A program made the position numbers and the translations under genes. A DNA stretch of 50,289 nucleotides from Clostridiaceae bacterium. Its GTDB lineage: Bacteria; Bacillota; Clostridia; DSM-8532. Positions 19,909-28,642 of this stretch are shown here, in pieces. The first letter of the stretch is position 1; each line of letters opens with the position of its first letter. Where the stretch lies: assembly GCA_012719545.1 (NCBI GenBank), contig JAAYAD010000007.1, positions 1 to 50,289 of the forward strand. The letters run 5' to 3'. The notes below the pieces were generated by a model. It did no database searches. It saw only the letters and a list, made by a program, of their open reading frames with translations, and had not been told where the DNA came from.

Positions 19909-20067
19909 TTACTCTTTCTCAAAGCTTGCGCACTCAGTATCCCTTTCTGATACTGCAGTGGAAGTCTTTTTGGAAACCTGGATATTTTCAAGACTGCACA
20001 TAGGTTCGGATTTAGCGTGGTATCTGCATTCGGTTACCGAACAGCCAATTGATCTGTTAGCTTTCAT
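19909..20067 (-). CDS. Small cysteine-rich DUF1540 protein
   Basis: A 52-residue protein with four cysteines (9, 14, 24, 46) in the pattern CSVTECRYH ... MCSLENIQV ... DTECASFE, the DUF1540 signature, probably a small metal-binding fold. Members are common in spore-forming Firmicutes, but no function is established. The start is the ATG at 20065-20067, preceded by GGGGAGGTG, a very strong ribosome site; a longer in-frame reading to 20115 would put that site inside the gene. It lies downstream of purD on the same strand, 75 bases away, and may be expressed separately. Confidence 0.82.
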   Translation of the reverse strand: MKANRSIGCSVTECRYHAKSEPMCSLENIQVSKKTSTAVSERDTECASFEKE

Positions 20068-20141
20068 CACTTTCACCTCCCCGACATTTTTAGTATCTGC
20101 AGAGGCAAAGTGCACTATACTATTAGAATTATCACATTTAG

Positions 20142-21401
20142 CTATTTTATCCCAATATCTCGTCTATAATGCGCATTTTTAAAGCTTATTTCAGAAACTG
20201 CCTTGTAAGCTTTTTCCCTGGCTTTCTCAATATCCTCGCTAACGGCAGATATTCCCAGCACACGGCCGCCGTTTGTGTAGAATTTTCCGTTTTCCTTCTT
20301 TGTCCCTGCGTGGAAAATTATTACGTCGTCATGCTTTTTGGCTTCTTCAAGACCGCTTATTTCAAAGCCTTTCTCATATTTTTCAGGATATCCTCCGGAA
20401 GCCATTATTACGCAGACGGCAGCTTTTTTTCTCCATGATATACTTATTTTATCCAGTTTTTCATCAATAATTGCGTCAAAAATTTCAAGAAGGTCATTTT
20501 CAAGAAGCGGAAGGACAACCTGTGTTTCCGGATCTCCAAAGCGTGCGTTGTATTCCAGAACCTTAGGCCCATCCTTTGTAAGCATAAGGCCGAAAAACAA
20601 TATTCCTTTGAAGGTTCTTCCTTCGTTCTTCATGGCATTTATAGTGGGAATATAAATTTTCTCCATGCAGAACTTGTGTATTTCATCTGTGTAATGCCTG
20701 CTTGGGGCAAAGGTTCCCATACCGCCGGTATTAAGTCCTCTGTCATTGTCCAATGCCCTCTTGTGGTCCTGTGAGCTTATCATTGGTACAAGGGTCTTTC
20801 CATCGGTAAAAGCAAGCACTGACACTTCAGGGCCAGTCAAAAATTCTTCTATTACGATTTTTTTGCCAGCCTTTCCGAATATGCCGTCCTCCATTATGGA
20901 TGATATGGCGTTCATTGCCTCATCCACATTATTGCATATAAGTACGCCCTTTCCCAATGCCAAGCCGTCCGCTTTTACAACCAAAGGGTATTTGGCATTT
21001 TTGGCATATTCCTTTGCAATGCTGCTGTCATCAAAAACCTCATAGGCTGCTGAAGGGATATTGTACTTTTTCATTAATTCCTTGGAAAAAACCTTGCTTG
21101 CCTCAATAATGGCCGCGTTTTTTCTGGGGCCTAATGCCCGGATTCCCGCTTCCTTCAGGGCATCAACCATTCCCGCCGCCAGCGGATCATCGGGCGCAAC
21201 CACTACAAGGTCCATGGCATTTTCTTTTGAAAAAGCGACTATACCTTCAATATCCAAGGCGTTTATTGGAACACACCGGGCTATTTCTGAAATTCCTCCG
21301 TTTCCCGGAGCACAATAAAGCTCGGTAACCTTAGGGCTTTGCTTCAGCTTCCAAAGAATTGCATGTTCCCTTCCGCCGGAACCAACAACCAGTACTTTCA
21401 T
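20142..21401 (-). CDS. purD: Phosphoribosylamine--glycine ligase
   Basis: GAR synthetase, about 419 residues, joining phosphoribosylamine and glycine with ATP (second step of de novo purine synthesis). It has an N-terminal Rossmann part KVLVVGSGGREHAI, an ATP-grasp domain with VVKADGLALGKGV, and the signature RFGDPETQ near residue 280. The start is the ATG at 21399-21401 with GGGAGAAAG upstream; the TTG 42 bases earlier is less likely. It follows purN by only 43 bases, so purH, usually found at this place, is absent from the operon. Confidence 0.96.
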   Translation of the reverse strand: MKVLVVGSGGREHAILWKLKQSPKVTELYCAPGNGGISEIARCVPINALDIEGIVAFSKENAMDLVVVAPDDPLAAGMVDALKEAGIRALGPRKNAAIIEASKVFSKELMKKYNIPSAAYEVFDDSSIAKEYAKNAKYPLVVKADGLALGKGVLICNNVDEAMNAISSIMEDGIFGKAGKKIVIEEFLTGPEVSVLAFTDGKTLVPMISSQDHKRALDNDRGLNTGGMGTFAPSRHYTDEIHKFCMEKIYIPTINAMKNEGRTFKGILFFGLMLTKDGPKVLEYNARFGDPETQVVLPLLENDLLEIFDAIIDEKLDKISISWRKKAAVCVIMASGGYPEKYEKGFEISGLEEAKKHDDVIIFHAGTKKENGKFYTNGGRVLGISAVSEDIEKAREKAYKAVSEISFKNAHYRRDIGIK

Positions 21402-21444
21402 ACATCTTTCTCCCACTTTTTTTCTGACTAATCCACTTTTCAAA

Positions 21445-22071
21445 TTAATCCAATATCCTTACCTTTCTTCCCTCCACCTTAATTTTGCCCTGGCTTATAA
21501 GGCGGATGGCCTCTGGCAGAAGCACCCATTCGGCCTGTTCCATAACTCTTTTCTGAAGGCTCTCAGGAGTGTCGTCATCTTTTACTTCCACAGCCTTTTG
21601 AAAAATAATTGGACCTGAATCATACTCCGGCTCCACAAAGTGGACTGTGGCACCGGTAACTTTTACCCCATACTCCAGGGCTTTTATATGGGGAATCAGC
21701 CCATAAAAGCCTTTTCCGCAAAAGGCAGGGATTAGTGAAGGGTGCACGTTGATTATTGCATTTTTATAAGCACTTACAAATTTCTCACCCAAAAGGCTTA
21801 AGAAGCCTGCAAGGACAACAAGTTCCACTCCATAGGACTTCATATGCCTTAAAAGGGCTTCATCATATTGGTCAATGGTTTCAAAGTCCTTTTTTGAAAT
21901 CACCGCTGTGGGTATATTATTTCTTTTGGCTCTCTCCAAGGCATAAGCATTGGCTTTGCTGGAAACAACGGTAACTATTTCACAGCCGGGAAGCTCCCCG
22001 GAAGCTATCTTATCCATTATAGCCTGCAGATTGGTACCGCCTCCTGAAACCATAACCCCAATTTTCAGCAT
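21445..22071 (-). CDS. purN: Phosphoribosylglycinamide formyltransferase
   Basis: A 208-residue GAR transformylase using 10-formyl-tetrahydrofolate (third step of purine synthesis). [12 protein letters not shown] is the phosphate-binding start. The catalytic region reads [16 protein letters not shown], containing the HPSLLP-type motif, and the catalytic Asp lies in the [11 protein letters not shown] segment. The ATG overlaps the purM stop by seven bases, which indicates translational coupling. Confidence 0.96.
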   Translation of the reverse strand: MLKIGVMVSGGGTNLQAIMDKIASGELPGCEIVTVVSSKANAYALERAKRNNIPTAVISKKDFETIDQYDEALLRHMKSYGVELVVLAGFLSLLGEKFVSAYKNAIINVHPSLIPAFCGKGFYGLIPHIKALEYGVKVTGATVHFVEPEYDSGPIIFQKAVEVKDDDTPESLQKRVMEQAEWVLLPEAIRLISQGKIKVEGRKVRILD

Positions 22072-23087
22072 ATCTCTATTTTCTCCTCACCTTGTGCTAC
22101 TTCACCTATAATATAGGCACTTTCTCCAAGGGCTTTAGCTTCTTTCAGGACCTTTTCGGCAATGTCCCTGTCAACTGCAAGCACCATGCCAATACCCATG
22201 TTAAAGGTATTGTACATATCATTCTCGGGCACATCGCCAATTTCCTGCATCAGCTTAAAAATAGGCAGAACCGGCCAGGTTCCCTTCCTTATTACAACCT
22301 TAAGGCCTTCCGGAAGCATTCTTGGCAGATTTTCAATAAAGCCGCCTCCGGTAACGTGAGCAATGCCTTTTATCTCAAACTTTGATTTTAATGTAAGTAT
22401 GGTTTTAACATAGATGCGGGTAGGAGTCAGCAATTCCTCTCCAATGGTTTTGTTAAGGTCATGGTAAAAACGGGTAAGGTTCTGCTCATTGACGTCAAAT
22501 ATCTTTCTTACAAGGGAGTACCCATTGCTGTGAACCCCTGATGAAGCAAGGCCTATAAGCACATCCCCCGCCTTTATATTTTTGCCGTCAATAATTTCAT
22601 CCCTGTCAACTATGCCTACCGCAAAGCCAGCCAAATCGTATTCGTTTATAGGGTAAAAACCGGGCATTTCGGCAGTTTCCCCGCCAATTAACGCACATCC
22701 TGCCTGAAGGCAGCCCTCGGACACACCCTTTACAATTTGCTCTACCTTCTCAGGAACAAGCCTTCCCAAAGCAATATAATCCAGAAAGAACAGTGGCCTT
22801 GCTCCGCTGCATACCACATCATTGACACACATTGCAACACAGTCAATTCCTACAGTGTCATGCTTGTCCATAAGAAAAGCAATTTTAAGCTTGGTGCCCA
22901 CACCATCGGTGCCTGAAACCAGAACCGGCTTGTTAAGCTTTAGTCCTTCCAGGCTGAAAAGGCCTCCAAATCCCCCGATATCTGCAATTACCTCAGGCCC
23001 CAGGGTCTTTTTCACATGGGATTTCATAAGCTCAACGGCTTTATAGCCAGCTGTGACATCCACTCCAGCTTCTTTGTACGTAGACAT
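22065..23087 (-). CDS. purM: Phosphoribosylformylglycinamidine cyclo-ligase (AIR synthetase)
   Basis: About 340 residues, forming the imidazole ring of AIR from FGAM with ATP. Motifs are [16 protein letters not shown] at the start, [14 protein letters not shown] (about residue 60) and [11 protein letters not shown], all standard for PurM. I set the start at the ATG at 23085-23087, one base after the purF stop (TGACATG), suggesting coupled translation; an in-frame GTG 21 bases earlier lacks a ribosome site. Part of the purE-F-M-N-D run. Confidence 0.95.
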   Translation of the reverse strand: MSTYKEAGVDVTAGYKAVELMKSHVKKTLGPEVIADIGGFGGLFSLEGLKLNKPVLVSGTDGVGTKLKIAFLMDKHDTVGIDCVAMCVNDVVCSGARPLFFLDYIALGRLVPEKVEQIVKGVSEGCLQAGCALIGGETAEMPGFYPINEYDLAGFAVGIVDRDEIIDGKNIKAGDVLIGLASSGVHSNGYSLVRKIFDVNEQNLTRFYHDLNKTIGEELLTPTRIYVKTILTLKSKFEIKGIAHVTGGGFIENLPRMLPEGLKVVIRKGTWPVLPIFKLMQEIGDVPENDMYNTFNMGIGMVLAVDRDIAEKVLKEAKALGESAYIIGEVAQGEEKIEIC

Positions 23088-23088
23088 G

Positions 23089-24558
23089 TCAATAACCAAA
23101 CCTTTCACAATTTTGTTTTTCAGAAATTCCTTGCGGAACGTTTATTGGATAATCCCCTGTGAAGCAAGCGGTGCAGAAACTGTTCTTAGGCGCTCCCACA
23201 GGTGATTCTAATAAGTTCTCAACCGATAAAAAGCCAAGGCTGTCAGCTCCGATAACATCCCTGATTTCCTCTATGGTATGGTTTGCGGCAATGAGATGCT
23301 CCTTTGATGCAATATCAATGCCAAAGTAACAAGGAAATTTTACCGGAGGCGAGCTTATTCTCATATGGACTTCTTTAGCGCCGGCGTTTTTAAGCATCTG
23401 AACTATCTTCTTGGTGGTTGTGCCGCGAACAATGGAGTCGTCAATCAAGACAATCCTTTTGCCTTCAATTTCTGTCCTGAGAGCGTTGAGTTTAATGTTT
23501 ACGCTTTGCTCTCTCATTTTCTGATTTGGCTGTATAAAAGTTCTTCCTACATATCTGTTTTTAATAAGAGCCTCTCCATAAGGTATGCCCGATTGTCTTG
23601 AAAAGCCTATCGCAGCGGTTATTCCCGAGTCAGGAACTCCCACCACAAGATCGGCATCCACAGGGTGCTGGATTGCCAAAAGCCTTCCTGCCTCAATGCG
23701 GGCATTATAAATAGACGCGCCGTCAATAAAGCTGTCAGGGCGCGCAAAATAAATATGCTCAAATATGCATAATCTGTGAGGCTTATTATAATTGGTCTTT
23801 ATGGATCTTATAGAATCTCCTTCAATAAATACGATTTCACCCGGCTCAACGTCTCTTATAAACTCTGCTCCAACTGCTTCAAGGGCACAGGTTTCGGAAG
23901 CCAGGATATATGAGTTATAGAGTTTTCCAATGCAAAGAGGACGAATACCCCATGGATCACGAATTCCTGCCAGCTTATTGCTGGTCATTATTATGAGCGA
24001 ATATGAACCTTCAATTATTTCCATGGTTTTTATGAGAGCTTCTTCAAGATTGCGACATTTCAGTCCATGACGTGATATAAGATTTGCTATGACTTCAGAG
24101 TCTGTAGATGTCTGGAATATGGCTCCCTGATTCTCAAATTCCAGTCTGATTTTGGAGGCGTTTACAAGGTTTCCGTTATGGGCTATTGCCATCCGGCCAT
24201 CCTTGTATCTTGCAATAAGGGGCTGGCAGTTTTCTATGGAGCTTCCACCTGTTGTTGAATAACGGGTATGCCCAATAGCCATCTTTCCATCCAGCCTGTC
24301 CAGTATCCTTTCGGTAAATACCTCGGACACAAGGCCCATGCCCTTATGACCCGTAATTTCTCCATCCTGGTTTACAGCAATTCCGCAGCTTTCCTGACCG
24401 CGGTGCTGAAGGGCATACAGGCCAAAATAGACCAGCCGTGCAACATCAAGATCATCATTATTGTATACTCCAAAGACGCCGCAGGCTTCATGGATTTTGT
24501 CATCAAACTGGCTGATGATGCAGTATTCATATTCAGCCATGCTTTCATTCTTGTACAT
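23089..24558 (-). CDS. purF: Amidophosphoribosyltransferase
   Basis: A 489-residue enzyme making phosphoribosylamine from PRPP and glutamine, the committed step of purine synthesis. A 25-residue propeptide ends before Cys26 (EACGVFG), which becomes the N-terminal nucleophile after cleavage, as in Bacillus PurF. The PRPP loop is [12 protein letters not shown]. Cysteines in FPCYFGID and [11 protein letters not shown] fit the [4Fe-4S] cluster of the clostridial/Bacillus type, which makes the enzyme oxygen-sensitive. Three bases separate it from purE. Confidence 0.97.
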   Translation of the reverse strand: MYKNESMAEYEYCIISQFDDKIHEACGVFGVYNNDDLDVARLVYFGLYALQHRGQESCGIAVNQDGEITGHKGMGLVSEVFTERILDRLDGKMAIGHTRYSTTGGSSIENCQPLIARYKDGRMAIAHNGNLVNASKIRLEFENQGAIFQTSTDSEVIANLISRHGLKCRNLEEALIKTMEIIEGSYSLIIMTSNKLAGIRDPWGIRPLCIGKLYNSYILASETCALEAVGAEFIRDVEPGEIVFIEGDSIRSIKTNYNKPHRLCIFEHIYFARPDSFIDGASIYNARIEAGRLLAIQHPVDADLVVGVPDSGITAAIGFSRQSGIPYGEALIKNRYVGRTFIQPNQKMREQSVNIKLNALRTEIEGKRIVLIDDSIVRGTTTKKIVQMLKNAGAKEVHMRISSPPVKFPCYFGIDIASKEHLIAANHTIEEIRDVIGADSLGFLSVENLLESPVGAPKNSFCTACFTGDYPINVPQGISEKQNCERFGY

Positions 24559-24561
24559 AGG

Positions 24562-25068
24562 TCACATTCCTTTCAATTTCTCCTGAAGCTGTCTGTCCTT
24601 ATTCTCAACCGATTCTGCCATCCTTATTTTGTATTGGTGCATCTTTTCCCTGAGTTCCGGATAAGCGCACCCCATAATCTGCACTGCAAGCAGCGCCGCA
24701 TTTTCACTGCCATTGACTGCTACTGTGGCAACAGGTATTCCGTTTGGCATTTGGACAATTGAGAGTAAGGAGTCGAGGCCATCCAGGGTGGATGATTTGA
24801 TGGGAATTCCTATTACAGGAAGAACTGTGTAAGCGGCCAGTACGCCGGGAAGATGAGCGGCTTTTCCCGCTGCTGCAATTATTACGTCAAAACCGTTCTT
24901 TTCAGCATTTTTCGCAATTTCAGCAGCCTTTTCAGGAGTTCTGTGAGCCGAACATACATGAACTTGAGCATCAACCTGGAATTCTTTCAGGATTTTTAAG
25001 CAGCCTTCAACAACCGGATAATCGGAATCGCTGCCCATGACGACAATAACTTTAGGACTTTTCAGCAT
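24562..25068 (-). CDS. purE: N5-carboxyaminoimidazole ribonucleotide mutase (PurE)
   Basis: About 168 residues, converting N5-CAIR to CAIR or acting directly on AIR and CO2 depending on class. VVMGSDSDYP is the substrate phosphate-binding motif, SAHRTPE holds the catalytic His, and AGKAAHLPGVLAA is the class signature. The start is the ATG at 25066-25068 with GGAGG eight bases upstream. The longer reading to 25149 would translate the leader and hydrophobic junk. First gene of the purine operon; no purK or purC follows. Confidence 0.95.
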   Translation of the reverse strand: MLKSPKVIVVMGSDSDYPVVEGCLKILKEFQVDAQVHVCSAHRTPEKAAEIAKNAEKNGFDVIIAAAGKAAHLPGVLAAYTVLPVIGIPIKSSTLDGLDSLLSIVQMPNGIPVATVAVNGSENAALLAVQIMGCAYPELREKMHQYKIRMAESVENKDRQLQEKLKGM

Positions 25069-25107
25069 TGAAGTAACCTCCAAAAAAAAATAAATGTCCA
25101 AAAGATG

Positions 25108-25147
25108 TCTGAAAAGAAAAGCAAAAGGGGCTGGATAAAACCAACCC
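25108..25147 (-). promoter_or_regulatory. Possible attenuator hairpin in the purE leader
   Basis: On the minus strand GGGTTGG (25141-25147) can pair with CCAGCCC (25128-25134, one G-U pair) around a 6-base loop, followed by CTTTTGCTTTTCTTTTC. This resembles a terminator placed before purE. No guanine-riboswitch core could be recognised upstream. Confidence 0.4.
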
Positions 25148-25200
25148 ATTCGTGGTCAAAACCATTACACACTAATATTACAAAAGCAAGATACGGCAAG

Positions 25201-26112
25201 TCAATGTGAAACCTTAACCAAAAACTTTTTCACCATAAAGTCAGGATTGTAAGAAAGTTTAGATTTTCTTATTCCCTCAATCCCCATGTCCTCTTCCCTG
25301 TTTATATATTTTACGCCGCTCCACTCATTGGCACAGAAATCACGGTTAATGAGAGGGTATACGCCATGAATGTCTGAGTTGCCCTTTTCAATATGAATAA
25401 CCGCCATATCAGGATTCAGGAGTTCCCCAATTGTAAAAGCCTCAAATTTTCCGTTAACCTTGATTAACGCACCTTTAAGTGGAAGCACGTCCCAGTTGTC
25501 CAAAAGCCTGTTGCAGGCAGCTCTTTCACAGCTGATTTTGGCTTTGCACTCATGGTTTTTCTCACACCACTCGTCAAATATCCTGCGGCATTCCTCCACG
25601 TTGCTTTTATCTACGGGCACATATTCATAGCTTCCGTATAACCTCATAAACTGGTTTATATGGTTCTTCTTTTTCCTCAATTTTTTGCCGGGAAGATTGA
25701 TAAGATTTGAAGTTTCGTAGACATAATCCGAAATATCCTCAAGGTATTCGGCCTCCATCCTGCTTCCGTAAACCTGCTTAAGTTCCTCAAGGCGGCTTTC
25801 CTCCACTCTTCCGAAGAGCAAATCCATACCGTTGTTTTTAAAGTATTCTTCTATAACAGTTAAAGCCCTCTTAAACTTTTCATCATTCCTTACCCCATCA
25901 ACTGGTATGGGGCAAAAAGCGAAGGGTTTAAAATTCCGAGGTCTTGAGATCATGCAAAGATGATCCTCAACGATTGCATAAAGCAGGTTATATTCGCATT
26001 CCCACATAAAGAGGTAAGCAAATGACATTTCTGAAGCTTTGGGTTTTGATTTTGCAAATATATCAGTAAATAAATCCTTGTCATCAAGACTTATAGGCTT
26101 AAATGATACCAT
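25201..26112 (-). CDS. DUF2156 (phosphatidylglycerol lysyltransferase C-terminal-like) protein
   Basis: About 303 residues, soluble, with the DUF2156 pattern: SFKPISLDDKDLF at the start, an SFAYLFMW block near residue 35, RKKKNHINQFMRLYG in the middle and a GNAT-like C-terminal half. The family is related to the catalytic domain of MprF, which transfers amino acids from tRNA to lipids, but this stand-alone form lacks the membrane flippase part. Substrate unknown. The ATG at 26110-26112 follows AGGAGG by 12 bases, slightly long; a GTG 27 bases earlier lies upstream of that site and is rejected. Confidence 0.8.
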   Translation of the reverse strand: MVSFKPISLDDKDLFTDIFAKSKPKASEMSFAYLFMWECEYNLLYAIVEDHLCMISRPRNFKPFAFCPIPVDGVRNDEKFKRALTVIEEYFKNNGMDLLFGRVEESRLEELKQVYGSRMEAEYLEDISDYVYETSNLINLPGKKLRKKKNHINQFMRLYGSYEYVPVDKSNVEECRRIFDEWCEKNHECKAKISCERAACNRLLDNWDVLPLKGALIKVNGKFEAFTIGELLNPDMAVIHIEKGNSDIHGVYPLINRDFCANEWSGVKYINREEDMGIEGIRKSKLSYNPDFMVKKFLVKVSH

Positions 26113-26208
26113 AATATAATAAATCCTCCTAAAAGGCACAAAAAACTATTTTTTTATACTTAATTTTCATCCATCAAACAGTATAGTTTAAAGTTGCATA
26201 AATTAAAA

Positions 26209-26253
26209 GGGATTCATAAGGCAAAGCTCAAAGTTTGCTTTAACCCTGAATCC
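26209..26253 (-). terminator. Terminator after trmL
   Basis: GGATTCA (26210-26216) pairs with TGAATCC (26247-26253), with a further inner stem (AAAGC / GCTTT). The minus-strand tail is CTTTTAATTT. It starts immediately after the trmL stop. Confidence 0.6.
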
Positions 26254-26739
26254 TCAAATTGTAAGGTTCCCTGTAAGCTTCATATTTTCAAAGCCATTCT
26301 GCCTTAATGCCTCATATACTATTATGGCGACTGAATTTGACAGATTGAGGGAACGTATATTATCCAACATTGGAATGCGGATACATGATTCGTAGTTTGC
26401 TTTTAAAAGCGGTTCGGGAAGCCCTTTGGTTTCCTTTCCAAAAAGTATAAAGCAGTTATCAGGATAAGCTACCTCGTGATATGACTTTTCTGCCTTGGTA
26501 GTACTGTAGAAGAATGTTGCTCCCTGATTTTCCTTAAAAAATTTGTCTATGTTTTCATAATAGTAAACTTTCAATAAGTGCCAGTAATCAAGACCAGCTC
26601 TTTTTAAATAGCGATCTGAAATTGAAAAGCCCAAAGGTCCCACCAGGTGAAGTGCTGCCCCTGTTGCAGCGCAGGTGCGGGCTATATTGCCTGTGTTCTG
26701 AGGAATTTCCGGCTCTACAAGGACAATATTTAATCTCAC
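26254..26739 (-). CDS. trmL: tRNA (cytidine/uridine-34-2'-O)-methyltransferase
   Basis: A 161-residue SPOUT methyltransferase of the TrmL (YibK/CspR) type, methylating the ribose at wobble position 34 of certain tRNA-Leu species. It has NIVLVEPEIPQNTGNIARTC at the start, LFGKETKGLP and the closing knot segment IRSLNLSNSVAI. Length is typical (about 155-160). The start codon is GTG with TGGAG seven bases upstream. It follows the CheX-like gene after a terminator. Confidence 0.95.
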   Translation of the reverse strand: MRLNIVLVEPEIPQNTGNIARTCAATGAALHLVGPLGFSISDRYLKRAGLDYWHLLKVYYYENIDKFFKENQGATFFYSTTKAEKSYHEVAYPDNCFILFGKETKGLPEPLLKANYESCIRIPMLDNIRSLNLSNSVAIIVYEALRQNGFENMKLTGNLTI

Positions 26740-26750
26740 ATTATCACTCC

Positions 26751-26779
26751 AAAAAAAATGGCGTTTTTGTATTTACGCC
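26751..26779 (-). terminator. Terminator after the CheX-like gene
   Basis: Stem GGCGT / ACGCC whose first arm overlaps the stop codon at 26773-26775, then eight consecutive T's on the minus strand. Confidence 0.75.
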
Positions 26780-27246
26780 TTTTTTGTCTCTAATGAAACA
26801 TCTATTTCCATTGTATTATCGTTCCAAAGTTTTAATGGTATTGAAACAGTTTCCATGTTTGACGGTGCTATTGTCAGATTATCTCCCATTAATAGGGACG
26901 GAGGAGTTATTTCAATGCCGGTTCCCTTGGCTGCCAAAATAGTTGCGGTGTTGCCCATTATCATATTAGCAAGTTCTGCTATGGCGCTTTTTGAGATATC
27001 ATCCAGTTCTGTTATGGGCATTCCCCCCATCATGGCTGACGCTACCGCAATGGCTGAATCCTTGTTAAGCGAAATAATAACCTGACCTCTTATAGTTCCT
27101 GTCAGGCCAACTATAACTGCAACATTGTCGCTGGCAAAGGGTGATTTTCTTATATATACCTTGCCCAGTTCAGGCTTGTTTCCCGTCATCATTGCAAGAA
27201 CAGACTGACTTGCTTCTATAAACGGGTTTATGTATTCCACATTCAT
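26773..27246 (-). CDS. CheX-like chemotaxis phosphatase
   Basis: A 157-residue protein of the CheC/CheX/FliY phosphatase superfamily. It has one clear active-site motif, IAELANMIMGN, with Glu91 and Asn94 in the ExxN arrangement that removes phosphate from CheY. A single motif, VGLTGTIRGQVIISL and a predicted beta sheet are all in keeping with CheX, a dimer. The start is the ATG at 27244-27246 after AAGGAG; the extended reading to 27333 is AT-rich leader. No flagellar genes are nearby, so its CheY partner may be the receiver encoded at 7284 or one elsewhere. Confidence 0.88.
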   Translation of the reverse strand: MNVEYINPFIEASQSVLAMMTGNKPELGKVYIRKSPFASDNVAVIVGLTGTIRGQVIISLNKDSAIAVASAMMGGMPITELDDISKSAIAELANMIMGNTATILAAKGTGIEITPPSLLMGDNLTIAPSNMETVSIPLKLWNDNTMEIDVSLETKKA

Positions 27247-27323
27247 TGTGCCTTCTCCTTCATGTCCTTTCGAAAATATTTTGTTTTTTATTCTAACATA
27301 AAATAAATAAAAATCCAAAACAA

Positions 27324-27389
27324 TAATAAGCAATTTCTTTTATATTATCATTTTAACCCTGTAAAAAATATACGAAAAATTGCTTATTA
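27324..27389. repeat. Widely spaced 13-bp inverted repeat
   Basis: TAATAAGCAATTT (27324-27336) is exactly complementary to AAATTGCTTATTA (27377-27389), with 40 bases between. It lies in the 202-base gap between the CheX-like and DUF362 genes. It could be an operator pair, a long-loop terminator for the DUF362 gene, or part of a structured leader. Confidence 0.6.
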
Positions 27390-27448
27390 ACTTTATACTA
27401 TGGTCCTTATAATATGTTTAAATTACAAACACGTTAATTTTCAATGCC

Positions 27449-28612
27449 TTATGACAATCTTCTGTACTCCAGTATTCTTCTTATGGTGTTCTTCTTTATT
27501 TTAATTGAATTTTCAGGGCAGAATTCATGGCAGCAGAAGCAGCTTATGCACTTGCTATAGTCAATGACCATCTTTTTGTCTTCACTTACCGATATTGCCT
27601 GAGGAGGGCATACCTGTTTGCACTTTCCGCAGGTTATGCACTTATCATGAAGTATTTCAGGCCTTGGGCGGAACTTATTGCTTATATAGCGCAATAATCT
27701 TAAAGGAGTGCTTTGTGACATATGCTCCAAAGCAGGAACATCAAACTCGTCAGGTTTTACCAATTCAATATCAACTCCTGCAATCTCCACCTGATCCTTG
27801 TCAAACATTCTTCTTTCCTCGGCAAGCCGTAAAACCGGAACATCCTTATAATTTACACCAATAATCTTAAGCGCAGCATAATCGCAGGCAAAGGCATCCA
27901 AAGACGCTATAAGCACCCCCAGATATTTTGGTACTCCCGAGCCCGGGCCTTCTCCTTCCATTGCAATGATTCCATCAATAATATTAATTTGAGGCTTTGA
28001 TGCCATAAAAATATCAAGCAGGGCATCGGCAAACTTGTCATAATCGCTGAATCTTAAGTGAAAATCAGCCTTCTCAAGACCAGCAATTGACCCAAACATA
28101 TTTTTTACGGCGCCGGAATATACCATCATTCTGTGGGTCTTAAGCTTTGCCAGGTTGATTATGATATCCGCGTCTTTAAGGGGCTTTAGGATTTTCAGGC
28201 TTTTTACATACTTGGCATCCGGATTCTCAATTTTTTCAACCCTCAGGTCATAATTGAGCTCCGCACCTGTCTCGTCGGCAACGGCTTCCATACCGGTCAC
28301 AGAATAAACCTTTTTTAAAAGAGCGGTATTATAAGGGCCTCCGGGGCTTTCAACAATGGTCACAATTCCTCCGGCCTTTTGCACCATTGAAACTACGGCC
28401 TTTACTACCGACGGATGTGTTGTTGCCGCATCGTCCGGGTTCTTTGCCGCAAGAAGATTTGGTTTTATGGCAACCCTCATGCCGGGCTTTATAATTTTAT
28501 CCAGCCCGCCCATTTGGTCAAACATCTCTTCAAGACAATTGACCACCCGATCAATTCTGTAATTTTCGGAAGTATTGACAATAACTTTACTCACCTGGCA
28601 TCTGCCTTTCAT
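27449..28612 (-). CDS. DUF362 protein with two [4Fe-4S] ferredoxin motifs
   Basis: A 387-residue protein: an N-terminal DUF362 domain (about 1-300, with VAIKPNLLAAKNP, THPSVVKAVV and KLKTHRM) followed by a bacterial ferredoxin pair, CITCGKCKQVCP and CISCFCCHEFCP, which should bind two [4Fe-4S] clusters. Probably cytosolic, electron-transferring; substrate unknown. The ATG at the 5' end has no clear ribosome site, and a GTG six codons later (28592-28594, reading VSKVIVN) with AAAGG upstream may be the true start. Downstream of the DUF4015 lipoprotein gene by about 30-50 bases, so possibly cotranscribed. Confidence 0.85.
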   Translation of the reverse strand: MKGRCQVSKVIVNTSENYRIDRVVNCLEEMFDQMGGLDKIIKPGMRVAIKPNLLAAKNPDDAATTHPSVVKAVVSMVQKAGGIVTIVESPGGPYNTALLKKVYSVTGMEAVADETGAELNYDLRVEKIENPDAKYVKSLKILKPLKDADIIINLAKLKTHRMMVYSGAVKNMFGSIAGLEKADFHLRFSDYDKFADALLDIFMASKPQINIIDGIIAMEGEGPGSGVPKYLGVLIASLDAFACDYAALKIIGVNYKDVPVLRLAEERRMFDKDQVEIAGVDIELVKPDEFDVPALEHMSQSTPLRLLRYISNKFRPRPEILHDKCITCGKCKQVCPPQAISVSEDKKMVIDYSKCISCFCCHEFCPENSIKIKKNTIRRILEYRRLS

Positions 28613-28642
28613 AATTCAATCTGAATTTTAAGCATCTGTTCC

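Noticed and set aside
19909..20067. SCIFF-type ranthipeptide precursor
   Set aside because: The cysteine spacing (four, not six in a short tail) and CSVTEC / DTECASF pattern fit DUF1540, and no radical SAM maturase is adjacent.
25069..25200. Guanine/adenine riboswitch before purE
   Set aside because: I could not find the conserved three-way junction sequences; only a terminator-like stem is visible.
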